A DNA stretch of 64,000 nt, from positions 62,001 to 126,000 of the forward strand of contig VXQZ01000014.1 in assembly GCA_009838735.1 (NCBI GenBank), written 5' to 3'. This document shows positions 42,825 to 52,329 of this stretch, piece after piece. How positions within the stretch are numbered: position 1 is the first letter of the stretch; the number at the start of each line of letters is the position of its first letter. This DNA is from Chloroflexota bacterium (GTDB taxonomy: Bacteria > Chloroflexota > Dehalococcoidia > Bin125). The position numbers were made by a program, and so were the translations under genes. The notes beneath the pieces are model-generated. The model was not told the origin of the DNA. It did no database searches and was given only the letters and a program-made list of their open reading frames with translations.

Positions 42825-43744
42825 TGGCCACGCTGCAGACTCCGGAGCCTCTTTTCCGTCGCGAGACGATTGGTGCTCGGGTCCTGTCCTGGAGGCAGCA
42901 GTCGCAGTGGTTCGATGTCAGCTACCGCGTGGCCCGCGAGCGGCGCGGGCAGATCGCCATTGTGATCCTCGGTGTGCTATTGATCTGCGCCCTGTTTGCG
43001 CCGCAGATCGCTCCGTACGAGTTCGCGGAGCAATTCCGTGGCGCCAAGCTCTTGTCGCCGTCCTGGACTCATCCCTTCGGCACAGATGAGATCAGCCGAG
43101 ACCTGTTCAGCCGCATGATCCATGGGGTCCGAATCTCACTCTTCGTCAGCGCCGGCGCGGTCGCGATCGGGATGCCAATCGGTGTAGCCATCGGTTACGC
43201 GGCGGGCTACTTCGGCCGCTGGGCGGACGGAATCTCGATGCGGTTCATTGACACGATGCTGGCGTTCCCGGGAATTCTCACGGCGCTCGTCGTTCTGGCG
43301 GTGCTCGGGACCGGCACGCGAGAGGTGGCGATCACGCTCGGTATCACCGCAATCCCGATCTTCGCACGGCTGGCGCGCGGGCAGATGCTGCAGGAAAAAG
43401 AGCGCGACTACGTGATGGCGGCGCGCACCCTTGGCGCTGGGCCGATTCGAATCATCATGCGCCACGTATCGATCAACACCTTGCCGCCATTGATGATTCA
43501 GGCGGCGCTGTACATGGCGTTCGCGGTCATTGCCGAGGCATCGCTGAGCTTTCTCGGCCTGGGCGCGGCGCCTCCGACGCCGACGATTGGGTTGATCCTG
43601 AACGGGGCGAGAGGGTATCTCACGCTGGGCGCGTGGTGGTACATCATTGCTCCGATCGGAGCACTCGCGCTGATGCTGATCGCGCTCAACTTCCTCGCCG
43701 ACGCGATCCTCGAGGCGACCAGTCCCTACGTGCGGAACAAGTAG
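42824..43744 (+). CDS. DppC-like ABC permease
   Basis: A 306-residue permease with the DppC N-terminal segment, HPFGTDEISRDLFSRMIHG, and the EAA loop AARTLGAGPIRIIMRHVSINTLP. The C-terminal SLSFLGLGAAPPTPTIG block is family-typical. Translationally coupled to the DppB-like gene. Converges on the Anbu operon 34 bases downstream. Confidence 0.95.
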   Translation: MATLQTPEPLFRRETIGARVLSWRQQSQWFDVSYRVARERRGQIAIVILGVLLICALFAPQIAPYEFAEQFRGAKLLSPSWTHPFGTDEISRDLFSRMIHGVRISLFVSAGAVAIGMPIGVAIGYAAGYFGRWADGISMRFIDTMLAFPGILTALVVLAVLGTGTREVAITLGITAIPIFARLARGQMLQEKERDYVMAARTLGAGPIRIIMRHVSINTLPPLMIQAALYMAFAVIAEASLSFLGLGAAPPTPTIGLILNGARGYLTLGAWWYIIAPIGALALMLIALNFLADAILEATSPYVRNK

Positions 43745-43778
43745 CTGAAATCTCGAACGGGCACGGGGCCGGGGGACG

Positions 43779-44516
43779 CTACTTCGCCGAATCGATTCCG
43801 AGCGACTGGGCCAGAGTGGAAACGGGCGCCGCCGCCTGTTCGACGGCCGATTCCATGGCGTGTTGCCAGAACTGTGCGACCGGCTGCAACTGATCTTCGT
43901 TGAAGCGGCTCTCGCGGACGGCGAACGAGTCGGAGGGGTAGACCACGGCGTCGACCGGCGGACCGACGTCGGCCGAGCTCGCTTCGGTTGAGTGGAACGA
44001 GAGCACTCCCAGTCGCAGGGCTTCCTCCAGGGAGGCCTCGTAGCGCAGCGCGCGGTCGAGGATTGGCTTGCCGAACCGTGTCTCGCCGATGATCAGGTAC
44101 GGCGTCCCCCTTGAGACCTCAACCCAGTTGCCCTGCGGATAGAGCAGGTAGAGATGGGGCGCATCGTCTTCAGGCAATTGGCTGCCGACGATGCAGTGCA
44201 GGTCGAAATGCAACCCAGCCTTGATCAGCCAGTCGTTGTCCTCCGTGTAGACCCGACGGATTTCTTCCGCCAGCGCATTGACGGCCTGGTACGAACGCGA
44301 GAGATTCGTTCCGTTCAGCCGGAGGCGCTCCTCGAAGTAGGTGATCGCCTTGTCGCGCACCGATCGCAGGCCGCTGGAGAGCACAAACATCGAGTGACGT
44401 TCGCCCTGGTGAACGGCGATCTTCTTGGCGGTCGAGACCTCGGAGCCGCTCGTGATCCTCGTGTCGGCGATCGCGACGAGGCCATCCTGGCACTTGATGC
44501 CCACGCAGAACGTCAT
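43779..44516 (-). CDS. Anbu, bacterial proteasome-like peptidase
   Basis: A 245-residue Ntn-hydrolase. It begins MTFCVGIK so that Thr2 becomes the nucleophile after Met removal; Asp18 (IADTRI) and Lys32 (TAKKI) complete the expected active site. This is the Anbu (COG3484) family, which assembles into open helical rings rather than closed proteasome barrels. It closes an operon with an alpha-E protein and a circularly permuted ATP-grasp protein, the usual Anbu neighbours. A transglutaminase-like gene, often present in such operons, is not here. Its substrate is unknown. Confidence 0.92.
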   Translation of the reverse strand: MTFCVGIKCQDGLVAIADTRITSGSEVSTAKKIAVHQGERHSMFVLSSGLRSVRDKAITYFEERLRLNGTNLSRSYQAVNALAEEIRRVYTEDNDWLIKAGLHFDLHCIVGSQLPEDDAPHLYLLYPQGNWVEVSRGTPYLIIGETRFGKPILDRALRYEASLEEALRLGVLSFHSTEASSADVGPPVDAVVYPSDSFAVRESRFNEDQLQPVAQFWQHAMESAVEQAAAPVSTLAQSLGIDSAK

Positions 44517-44517
44517 C

Positions 44518-45507
44518 TCAGTCCTGACCGATCGTCGTCTGATGTTGCGTTTGATGCTGCACGGGGGCGGCGTTGGGTTCTGCGCGGAAGATCTCGTCGT
44601 TGATCGCGCGGTCGATGTCGATCAGTCGCTGCTGGAACTCGTCGAGGAACTCGTGTAGGCCGTCATCGATCAGTTGATCGATGTCCAGTGCGCCAACATC
44701 GAGGTGGAGCAACGCGATGCCGCGTTCGGCCGCGGCGCGCCGACGCTTGGGCGTTTCGTCGGTCGCGAGCTGGCAGTGACGCTGAAGGGCCTGCACGCAG
44801 AAGGCCAGGCTGCGAGGGAACTCCTGCGAGAAGATCAACAGCTGCGCCACATTGACGCCGTCGACCTCGTTGTTGCCCATTCGGCGGTACGCCTCGCGCG
44901 CGGAAGCGGAGCGAAGCACGGCGGTCCACTGGAAGCGGTCGAACGGTCCGCCGACCGAATCATCGCTGGGTAGGAGGATGTGATACTTCGCGTCGATGAT
45001 CCGACTGGTCATGTCGGCCCGCTCGAGGTACATGCCGCAGCGGAACCACTCGCGACCCTCGTCGCGGAGCACGGTGTTGTCATAGAGCCCCAGGATCGTC
45101 TGCGTGCGGCGTTGCGTCTCGGTGCAGAACTCGTGAATGTCCCGGGCGATGTACTCCTTGCGCAGCGCGAGAAAGAGATAGAGGGCGTTGATCTCCTCCC
45201 AGACCTCGCGTGAAATGTGCTCGCGCAGACCGCGAGCCAGTTCCCGCGCTCGGACCAGCGTTGAGCGCAGAGACGCAGGATTGTTCATGGAGTAAATCAG
45301 AAACTCAGAGTGGGTCAGCTCGGGCGATTCGATCAGGGTGTCCCAGAAGAGTTGATTCGAGGCCGTCGTGCTGACCAGGCTGTGCCAGATTTCCTGGCCG
45401 CTCTCCAGCATGACCTCGTGCTCGACCCGAGCCATCCGCGCGATGTTCTCGGCGCGCTCCAGATAGCGTCCGAGCCAATAGAGGTTTTCCGCCACGCGGC
45501 TCAACAT
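44518..45507 (-). CDS. Alpha-E domain protein (DUF403)
   Basis: A 329-residue all-helical protein beginning MLSRVAENLYWLGRYLERAENIARM, the family signature. FCVQALQRHCQLA is in the C-terminal half. Function is not established; it nearly always sits between the ATP-grasp and Anbu genes, as here, with a 1-base overlap at one end and a 1-base gap at the other. It may act with the ATP-grasp enzyme in making a peptide-like bond. Confidence 0.93.
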   Translation of the reverse strand: MLSRVAENLYWLGRYLERAENIARMARVEHEVMLESGQEIWHSLVSTTASNQLFWDTLIESPELTHSEFLIYSMNNPASLRSTLVRARELARGLREHISREVWEEINALYLFLALRKEYIARDIHEFCTETQRRTQTILGLYDNTVLRDEGREWFRCGMYLERADMTSRIIDAKYHILLPSDDSVGGPFDRFQWTAVLRSASAREAYRRMGNNEVDGVNVAQLLIFSQEFPRSLAFCVQALQRHCQLATDETPKRRRAAAERGIALLHLDVGALDIDQLIDDGLHEFLDEFQQRLIDIDRAINDEIFRAEPNAAPVQHQTQHQTTIGQD

Positions 45508-46967
45508 CAGCCGGGCTCCTCGTTCAGCACCCAGGTGTCTTTACTGCCGCCTCCCTGGGAGGAGTTGACGATATACGACCCTTCGCGCAAGGCAACTCGC
45601 GTCAGGCCGCCCGGAATCACCCAGGTGTCTTGTCCCGAGAGGACGAAGGGGCGCAGGTCCGCGCGTCGGGGTTTCAACTGGTCGCCGTCAAAGGTGGGAA
45701 TCGTGCTGAACTGGAGCAACGGCTGAGCGATCCAGTTGCGCGGCTCTTGCTTGACCTGGGCGAGTGTGTCCTCGAGCTCGGCGGTCGACGCTTGCTCGCC
45801 GATCAGCACGCCGTAGCCGCCGGATTCGTTGGCGGGTTTGATCACCAGTTCACGGGCGTGGGCGCAAATGTGGTCGAGTTCCGACGGAACCAGGGGCGAG
45901 AACGTCTCGACGTTGGGCAGGATGGGATCTTCGTCCAGGTAGTAGCGGATGATGTCGGGCACCCAGCGATAGACGACCTTATCGTCGGCGACGCCTGCCC
46001 CGGGGGCATTGACCAACGTCACATGCCCGTTGAGATAGGAACGCATCAGGCCGGGCACGCCCAGCATGGAATCGGGACGGTACACGGTCGGATCGAGGAA
46101 GTCATCGTCGATCCTTCGGTAGACGACATCGATCCGCTCAAGACCGCTGGTCGAGCGGAGATAGACGTAGTCATCGTCGCCGACGGTCAGGTCGGAGCCT
46201 TCGACCAGCGGAATCCCCATCTGGTTGCTGAGGAATGAGTGCTCGAAATAGGCCGAGTTGTAGATCCCGGGCGTCAGCAGTACGGCTCGAGGCGGGTCGC
46301 CTCCGTCACCGGGCCGCACCGACAGCAACATGGCCAGCAGCTGATTGGGATAGTCCGCGACCGCTCGTACGCCCCAGCGAGGGAACAGATCGGGGACCAC
46401 TCTCAGCATCACCATGCGGTTTTCGAGCACGTAGGAGACGCCGGACGGAGTTCTGAGATTGTCCTCCAGGACCACGATGCCCTGCTGCTCGTCTCGAACC
46501 AGGTCGCACCCGGCGATGTGCGCGTAGATGCCCAGGGGCGGCCGAAACCCGGACATCTCGGGCCGGAATCCGGGGGAACTCAGGACGATTTCTTCAGGCA
46601 CCACGCCTTCCTTAATGATGCGTTGATCGCCGTACACGTCCAGCAGGAACTGGTTGAGGGCTTGCAGCCGCTGCTTGAGTCCAGCCTCGACGCGAGCCCA
46701 CTCCTGCGCTCCGACGATCCGCGGGATCAGGGAAAACGGGAAGATTCGCTCGGTGCCCTCTTCCTCGGAATAGACATTGAAGGTGATGCCGGCGCTGAGC
46801 AGGGCCAGGTCGGCGCGCTCTTCGCGCTGCAGGTGGTCGTCGAGCGTCCAGCGCTGCAGAATCTCGCCGAGCTCTCGGTAGTCGTCGCGGAAGGCGCCTG
46901 ACTCGTCGAACATCTCGTCGTCCGACGAACCACCACCGGGATACTCGTGCAGAAAATCGTTCGTCAT
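45507..46967 (-). CDS. Circularly permuted ATP-grasp protein (DUF404/DUF407 type)
   Basis: A 486-residue protein starting at an ATG with GAAGG upstream. Segments VVPEEIVLSSPGFRPEM, then PLGIYAHIAGCDLVRD and VLEDNLRTPSGVSYVLENR, and VIKPANESGGYGVLIG are the signatures of the circularly permuted ATP-grasp family (COG2308). Family enzymes activate a carboxylate with ATP and join it to an amine. First gene of the Anbu operon; the product may be a peptide-like compound processed by Anbu (inference). Confidence 0.93.
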   Translation of the reverse strand: MTNDFLHEYPGGGSSDDEMFDESGAFRDDYRELGEILQRWTLDDHLQREERADLALLSAGITFNVYSEEEGTERIFPFSLIPRIVGAQEWARVEAGLKQRLQALNQFLLDVYGDQRIIKEGVVPEEIVLSSPGFRPEMSGFRPPLGIYAHIAGCDLVRDEQQGIVVLEDNLRTPSGVSYVLENRMVMLRVVPDLFPRWGVRAVADYPNQLLAMLLSVRPGDGGDPPRAVLLTPGIYNSAYFEHSFLSNQMGIPLVEGSDLTVGDDDYVYLRSTSGLERIDVVYRRIDDDFLDPTVYRPDSMLGVPGLMRSYLNGHVTLVNAPGAGVADDKVVYRWVPDIIRYYLDEDPILPNVETFSPLVPSELDHICAHARELVIKPANESGGYGVLIGEQASTAELEDTLAQVKQEPRNWIAQPLLQFSTIPTFDGDQLKPRRADLRPFVLSGQDTWVIPGGLTRVALREGSYIVNSSQGGGSKDTWVLNEEPG

Positions 46968-47022
46968 GGACCAACCTTCGTGGCGAAAGGGTAGCTCAGG
47001 GGATGGTTTACACCGTTGCTAC

Positions 47023-48765
47023 TCAGGAGCTGCCTTCGACCTGCACAGTCACAATGTCGACCCCGTGGAACTTCTGGTGCCGCACGGCGGATGCGTGGTA
47101 CCAGAGCAGGCGTAGCGAGAGGTCGTCGGCTGTGGGAACTGGCGCTTCATCAGTCAAGTAGGCAAGTTGATCCTCGATGTTCTCCTGGCGCGTCGTGGCG
47201 ACGAATTCCAGTTCAACCATCCCGGTCTGGGGCCGGGCGACGATGACCAAGCGCGGCCGTTGGGCGTCTTCGCCGGCTGCATCCTCCTGTCTCAACAGGG
47301 TGGCCAGCGTCTCTTCGCCGGCCGAGCGCAAACGGAGCGTGGAGGCATCGTCCCAGCCCAGCCTGATCGCCAGCGCGGCGAGAAAGTTGTCAATCGCCGG
47401 AAGCGAGGCCATGTCCAGCGCCACCTCAAGACGCGAGCGTCGTGAACCCATCACTTCCAGCATCAGCGTCATGACGATCGCAACGATGGCGCCGATTGTC
47501 ACGCCGTTGCCGATCAAAGCGCCGATCTCCTCGCCGAAGAGATCGCTCATGAGCGGGTGGCCATGCAAGCCGAGGCCCAGAGCGCTGGCGAGCGCGACCA
47601 CCAGCACTCGCCGGGGGTCGAGTCCGTCGCGCAAGATTGTTTGCCAGCCGCTGACGAACAGCATCCCCATCGCAAGCATCAGGAAGGCGCCTACCACCGG
47701 TCCCGGGATCGTGAGCAGGATTGCGGCAAACTTCGAGAAGAACGCCAGGAACAGGATCACAACCGCCACGCCGATCCCGACCCGTCGGGCGGCGACGCCG
47801 GTGAGATTGATCAGCGAGAGGCTATAGGAGGAATTGGCCATCGGCGGGAGCGTGCTCGAGAGACCGGCCATCAGCATTCCGATGCCGTTGACGCTGACGA
47901 TGCCCTGGATCCGGCGGAAGTCGATTGCCCGGGGCCGTCGCCGAGAATTCTGTTGGATCACGATCCCGTCGCTAATCGTTTTCAGACCCAGTACGAGGGT
48001 GAGAATCGCAAACGACGGTAAGAGCGCCCAGAATTCGACATCAGGACTGAGTTCAAAGCGGAGATCGGGCAGGTCGGGAACGCCGAACCAAGCGGCGTTG
48101 GCAATTCGATCGCCGTCGAGCACGCCGAATGCGGCCGCAACCGCGCAGCCGATCGCCAGGCTGATGAACGGCGCGATCAATCGCCAGCGACCCGTTGCCC
48201 GGAGGGTCACGATGACTGAAGCGAGTAAGGTTGTGACAGCGATGGCTGGTCCGGCGCCGACCGACGCGCCATCGGGCAGATCCTGGACGCTATCGAAGGC
48301 AATCGGCAGGACGCTGACCGCGATCAGCATCGTGACCGTCCCGGATACGACCGGCGTGATGATGCGGCGCAGGATTGGCAACCACCAGGCAAGCGCGATT
48401 TGGACCAGGCTGCAGATCACCAGCAGGCTGGCGAAGATCTCTGGACCGCCAGCCGAAACGGCCGAGACCGTAATCGCGATGAACATCGCGGCTGGCCAGG
48501 TGAGCACAATGTGGCCGGCGCCGAATCGGTGGAACTGAAACGCCTGCAGCGCTGTAACCGCGGCGCAGATCAGCATGGCGGCGAAGACACCCCAGGTGAG
48601 CCAGGTGTCGTCAAGCCCGGAGGCGCGAAACGCGATGACTACATTCAGCACCGTCGGCGCGAGAACCAGTACGGCACCCTGAAATCCAACCGTCAGGGCG
48701 ACGGTCGGAGGACAGGCCTCCTCGGGCTCGTATTGGATCGGCTGGTCGGCGTTACGGGCAGTCAT
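47023..48765 (-). CDS. NCS2 (uracil/xanthine) permease with C-terminal RsbW-like domain
   Basis: A 580-residue protein. Residues to about 425 form an NCS2 permease with 12-14 membrane segments: GAGHIVLTWPAAM, FALGLKTISDG-like sequence and the MANSSYSLSLINLTGVAARRVG and FLMLAMGMLFVSG regions. The last 140 residues are soluble: a helix with RLRSAGEETLATLLRQ, a strand GMVELEFVAT, and a C-terminal LLWYHASAVRHQKFHGVDIVTVQ. The spacing of the first helix and final strand resembles a degenerate RsbW/HATPase_c_2 anti-sigma-type domain. Substrate is probably a purine or pyrimidine base. A nucleobase permease with such a tail is unusual and could be regulated through it. No ribosome site is obvious. 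Confidence 0.85.
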   Translation of the reverse strand: MTARNADQPIQYEPEEACPPTVALTVGFQGAVLVLAPTVLNVVIAFRASGLDDTWLTWGVFAAMLICAAVTALQAFQFHRFGAGHIVLTWPAAMFIAITVSAVSAGGPEIFASLLVICSLVQIALAWWLPILRRIITPVVSGTVTMLIAVSVLPIAFDSVQDLPDGASVGAGPAIAVTTLLASVIVTLRATGRWRLIAPFISLAIGCAVAAAFGVLDGDRIANAAWFGVPDLPDLRFELSPDVEFWALLPSFAILTLVLGLKTISDGIVIQQNSRRRPRAIDFRRIQGIVSVNGIGMLMAGLSSTLPPMANSSYSLSLINLTGVAARRVGIGVAVVILFLAFFSKFAAILLTIPGPVVGAFLMLAMGMLFVSGWQTILRDGLDPRRVLVVALASALGLGLHGHPLMSDLFGEEIGALIGNGVTIGAIVAIVMTLMLEVMGSRRSRLEVALDMASLPAIDNFLAALAIRLGWDDASTLRLRSAGEETLATLLRQEDAAGEDAQRPRLVIVARPQTGMVELEFVATTRQENIEDQLAYLTDEAPVPTADDLSLRLLWYHASAVRHQKFHGVDIVTVQVEGSS

Positions 48766-48880
48766 CTGATGAAGAGCGTACGGCTAGGCGGCCGTCTCAA
48801 GGTGAGTACGAGAGGCAACTGTCTACGCTTGTGGCTGACGGACCTCGCCCACAGCCTCCGGACAAGGGATTGGCCACGAC

Positions 48881-49765
48881 ATGGACCCTGCAGACAGCTC
48901 GCTCTTCAACCTCGAAGGAAAATCGGCGCTGATTGTCGGGGGTGGTGAGGGCATCAGCCTGAGCACAGCGCGACTGCTGGCCCAGGAAGGCTGCGGCATC
49001 GCGGTGGCCGATATCGACGCCGGGCGAGCGATTCACGTGGCCGCCGAGGTCGATCTGCTCGGCCAGCCGTCGGTGTCATTCGCCGCTGACATGCTGGACG
49101 ACGTGCAGGTCGCAACCGTCTTCGAACGCGCCGAACAGGAACTCGGAGGGATCGACCTGCTGATTACGATCATCGGCCAGGGGTCCTTCAATCCGATCAC
49201 CGACATGACGACGGCGCAGTGGGACCGCGATCACCGAATGAACCTGCGCTACTTCTTCCTCAACGCTCAACTGGTCGCCCGATCGATGATCGCGCGCGGC
49301 GCGCCGGGCAGCATCGTCTGCATCTCATCGGTCGAAGGGATGCAGTCGGCGCCCAATCACGCGTCGTACGGCGCCGCGAAGGCGGGCCTGATCAACCTCG
49401 TACGCAGCATGGCCGTCGAGCTGGCGCCGCATCATATTCGCGTCAACTCGGTCGCGCCGGGCAGCATCGCGACGCCGCGAATTCCGGCTTCGCCCGAGCG
49501 TGTGAAGCGAACCGCGGAAGGACTGATCCCGTTCAAGCGCCTGGGTACGACGGATGAGGTCGCCAAGGCAGTGCTGTTCCTGCTCTCCGACATGGCCAGC
49601 TACGTCACCGGACACACATTGCTGGTCGACGGCGGTTGGATGTCCGCCAATACGATTGGCGTGCCGCCGATTCCAGAGGGAGGCGTGCTGGACGCGCGAA
49701 AGCGGCCGTCCTGGTCGGGTCTCGGTCGGGAGGGCGAGATGAAGGGCCAGATGAAGACCGGTTAG
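48881..49765 (+). CDS. Short-chain dehydrogenase/reductase
   Basis: A 294-residue SDR starting at an ATG with AAGGGA upstream. Rossmann region SALIVGGGEGISLSTARLL, active-site SSVEGMQSAPNHASYGAAKAG with Ser-Tyr-Lys, and NSVAPGSIATPR. The glycine motif reads GGGEGIS in place of TGxxxGIG, so cofactor binding may be altered. The C-terminal tail of about 40 residues is longer than usual. Divergent from the NCS2 permease, and followed by a small convergent gene. Confidence 0.92.
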   Translation: MDPADSSLFNLEGKSALIVGGGEGISLSTARLLAQEGCGIAVADIDAGRAIHVAAEVDLLGQPSVSFAADMLDDVQVATVFERAEQELGGIDLLITIIGQGSFNPITDMTTAQWDRDHRMNLRYFFLNAQLVARSMIARGAPGSIVCISSVEGMQSAPNHASYGAAKAGLINLVRSMAVELAPHHIRVNSVAPGSIATPRIPASPERVKRTAEGLIPFKRLGTTDEVAKAVLFLLSDMASYVTGHTLLVDGGWMSANTIGVPPIPEGGVLDARKRPSWSGLGREGEMKGQMKTG

Positions 49766-49769
49766 CGGG

Positions 49770-50168
49770 CTAGTGCGAGGGAGAGCCGAGGTAGCTGGAG
49801 CGGAACTTAACGCCCCAGTGGCCATCCTGGTTTGTCACGATCCAGAGCGTGTCGAACTTGTGATACACCGTTCCGTCGGCGCGGCAGCGATGATTGACGA
49901 GCGCGCAATGCGCCTTGTCAGGTCCCTGCTGCACGACTTCCATCGACACCGTGTCGGTGTGATCCCAGCCCTCAGCCTCAAGTCGTGATTGTCCGCGCCG
50001 GCTGATCTCCGCGAACTCCTCGGGCGTCTCAATCGTCGTGAAGACGCCGCTCCAGAGCCGAACGTGCGGATAGTTCAGCGCAGCCGCCAACCGTTCGTGG
50101 TCCTGAGCGTTGAACGCATCCTGGAACGCGTCCACCGCCGCCCTGGCGTGTTCAGTGATGTCGGACAT
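49770..50168 (-). CDS. SnoaL/NTF2-like small protein
   Basis: A 132-residue protein starting at an ATG with GGGGAGG upstream. The order of helices then a curved sheet (DAFQDAFNAQDHERLAAALNYPHVRLWSG, then EEFAEISRRG, SMEVVQQGPDKAHCALVNHR and TLWIVTNQDGHWGVKFRSSYLG) is that of NTF2-like cone proteins, often small isomerases, cyclases, dehydratases or binding proteins. No specific catalytic residues assigned. It lies between a divergent hydrolase gene and a convergent SDR. Confidence 0.85.
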   Translation of the reverse strand: MSDITEHARAAVDAFQDAFNAQDHERLAAALNYPHVRLWSGVFTTIETPEEFAEISRRGQSRLEAEGWDHTDTVSMEVVQQGPDKAHCALVNHRCRADGTVYHKFDTLWIVTNQDGHWGVKFRSSYLGSPSH

Positions 50169-50266
50169 CTGGGCCTCCCCTGGGGAACACTGGCGCCTGG
50201 TCGACGCGCCGCATACCAACAGTAGTCTGCGAATGAACCGACGCGATTCAACAAGGAGACAGTCCG

Positions 50267-51241
50267 ATGGCTATTCCCGCACTCGACATCGAGGCGCATT
50301 TGGACGCCGAGCATCTGGCAGTGCTCGAGGCCATGCCGTTGCGCCTGGATTTGTCCGACATCCCAGCCACACGCGCCAGCCTGGCTGAGCTCGGCGCGGC
50401 GCTGCTGGGCGCCCCGATGCCCGACGGCGTCACCGTCGAGGATCACATGGCCCCGGGACCGGAGGGCGCGCCGGCCGTGATGGTTCGCACCTATCGTCCT
50501 GCCTCGCTGCCCGCCAATGCGCCCGCGTTGTATTGGATCCATGGCGGCGGCATGGTGCTCGGCGATGTGGCGATGAACGACCCGTATTGCGCGGGCATCG
50601 CCGACGAACTGAATGTGCTGGTCGCCTCCGTCGAGTACCGGCTGGCGCCTGAGCATCCATTTCCCGCGCCGATCGAGGACTGCTACGCCGGCTTGCGCTG
50701 GTTTGCCTCGGCCGCTGACAGGCTCGGCGTTGATCGCAGTCGCATCGCGATTGGCGGCGGCAGCGCCGGTGGCGGGCTGGCGGCCGGTCTGGCGCTCGTA
50801 GCGCGCGACCGTGGCGAGGTCGAAGTGTGCTTCCAGCTCTTGGTCTTTCCAATGTTGGACGACCGCAACGCGACACGCAGCAGTCACGCGATCGCAGATG
50901 CGCGTGTCTGGAACCGAGCCGCGAACCTCGCCGGATGGAACGCGTACCTCGAGGGCAATGCCGGCGGCGATGATGTTTCTCCGTATGCCGCGCCGTCCCG
51001 AGCGACCGATCTGACCGGACTGCCGCCCGCCTACATCAACGTTGGGACACTCGATCTCTTCCTCGACGAGGACATCGCGTATGCCCAAGCCCTGCTCGCT
51101 GCCAATGTGCCGACTGAGCTGCGCGTCTATCCGGGCGCATTTCATGGCTCAAATGCCATGGTTCCGGACGCAGAGATTTCCCGGCGCTGGAACAGTGACG
51201 AACGCTCGGCGCTCGACCGCGCGCTCAACGGACCCCGCTGA
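50267..51241 (+). CDS. Hormone-sensitive-lipase-family alpha/beta hydrolase
   Basis: A 324-residue esterase starting at an ATG with AAGGAG upstream. The oxyanion motif HGGGM, the nucleophile elbow GGGSAGG, and the late Asp (LDLFLDED) and His (GAFHGS) of the triad are present. The elbow has Gly where GDSAGG is common. Likely a carboxylesterase of the HSL (family IV) group acting on small ester substrates; the substrate is not known. Confidence 0.92.
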   Translation: MAIPALDIEAHLDAEHLAVLEAMPLRLDLSDIPATRASLAELGAALLGAPMPDGVTVEDHMAPGPEGAPAVMVRTYRPASLPANAPALYWIHGGGMVLGDVAMNDPYCAGIADELNVLVASVEYRLAPEHPFPAPIEDCYAGLRWFASAADRLGVDRSRIAIGGGSAGGGLAAGLALVARDRGEVEVCFQLLVFPMLDDRNATRSSHAIADARVWNRAANLAGWNAYLEGNAGGDDVSPYAAPSRATDLTGLPPAYINVGTLDLFLDEDIAYAQALLAANVPTELRVYPGAFHGSNAMVPDAEISRRWNSDERSALDRALNGPR

Positions 51242-51291
51242 GCGGACGCTGCAAGTCTCGTCATCGACAGCCACACACGGAGGCGGCACCC

Positions 51292-52329
51292 ATGGAATGT
51301 GGAACGTTCCTGTTGCTTCAATCCCCGGGCGGACAAGATCATGCCGAGGTGTTCGCGCGGGCCACGGAGATGACCCAGGCTGCGGACCGGCTCGGGTTCG
51401 ACAGCGTCTGGTGCGCGGAGCATCACTTCTCGACCTACGGCTACCTGTCGCGTCCGCTGATGTTCTCGCAGCACCTGGCCGCCCAGACTGAGCGGATCCG
51501 CGTGGGCTCCGCCGTCGTCGTATTGCCGCTGCATCATCCGCTGGTCGTCGCCGAGGAGATCGCCACCGCCGACCTGCTCAGCGGCGGGCGGCTCGATGTC
51601 GGCCTGGGTCGCGGCTACCAGAAGTACGAGTTCGAACGGCTCGGTCACACACTCGACGAGAGTCGCGAACGCTTCGACGAGTCGGTCGACATCCTGCTCA
51701 AGGCATTTGAGGGCAAGCCGTTTGCGCACGAGGGCAAGTACTACTGCTTCGACGAGACCAGCATCTTCCCGATGCCGGTGCAACGGCCGCACCCGCCATT
51801 CTGGATGGTTGGTCAGAGTCCTGAATCGATCGTGGCCACGGCGAAACGGGGATTCAATCTGATCTCCGGCGGCTTCGGCATTCCAATCGAGCGGTTGGCA
51901 GAGTTCCGCCAGACGTTCGACCGGGCGGTTCCGGATCCGGCGCAGCGAGACTCGATCAGAGTCAGCACCCAGCGTCCCGTCTACGTGACCCACGACGAAT
52001 CCGAGCTGCCCGATATTGTCGAGCAGGCCCGCTGGAACATGCGCGTCACCCTCAGCCTGCGGCAGGGTCTGGCGCGGGTCGAACACGGCCGAGCCGTGGC
52101 GATTCCCTTCGACGAAGAACCGAGCGTCGAGGACCTGCTGGACCGCTACTTCGTGGTCGGCACGCCCGACACCTGCATCGCTAAGATCAAGCAACTGCGC
52201 GAGGTCATGGGCATCGACCATTTCAACGCCAACTTCTGGTTCGGCGATCTCTCGCAGAGGCAGATTTTGAAGTCCATGAACCTGTTCGCCGAGGAGGTCT
52301 TGCCGCTGATGAAGTCGGGCGAGATCTAA
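51292..52329 (+). CDS. LLM-class flavin-dependent monooxygenase
   Basis: A 345-residue luciferase-like protein starting at an ATG with GGAGG upstream. DRLGFDSVWCAEHHFSTYGY, then IRVGSAVVVLPLHHPLVVAEE and LSGGRLDVGLGRGYQ are the conserved N-terminal blocks; HHP and GxGRGY contact FMN in relatives. It differs from the LLM protein at 36253 and is nearer to bacterial luciferase and alkane/organosulfur monooxygenases. It overlaps the convergent SDR gene by 4 bases. Confidence 0.93.
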   Translation: MECGTFLLLQSPGGQDHAEVFARATEMTQAADRLGFDSVWCAEHHFSTYGYLSRPLMFSQHLAAQTERIRVGSAVVVLPLHHPLVVAEEIATADLLSGGRLDVGLGRGYQKYEFERLGHTLDESRERFDESVDILLKAFEGKPFAHEGKYYCFDETSIFPMPVQRPHPPFWMVGQSPESIVATAKRGFNLISGGFGIPIERLAEFRQTFDRAVPDPAQRDSIRVSTQRPVYVTHDESELPDIVEQARWNMRVTLSLRQGLARVEHGRAVAIPFDEEPSVEDLLDRYFVVGTPDTCIAKIKQLREVMGIDHFNANFWFGDLSQRQILKSMNLFAEEVLPLMKSGEI

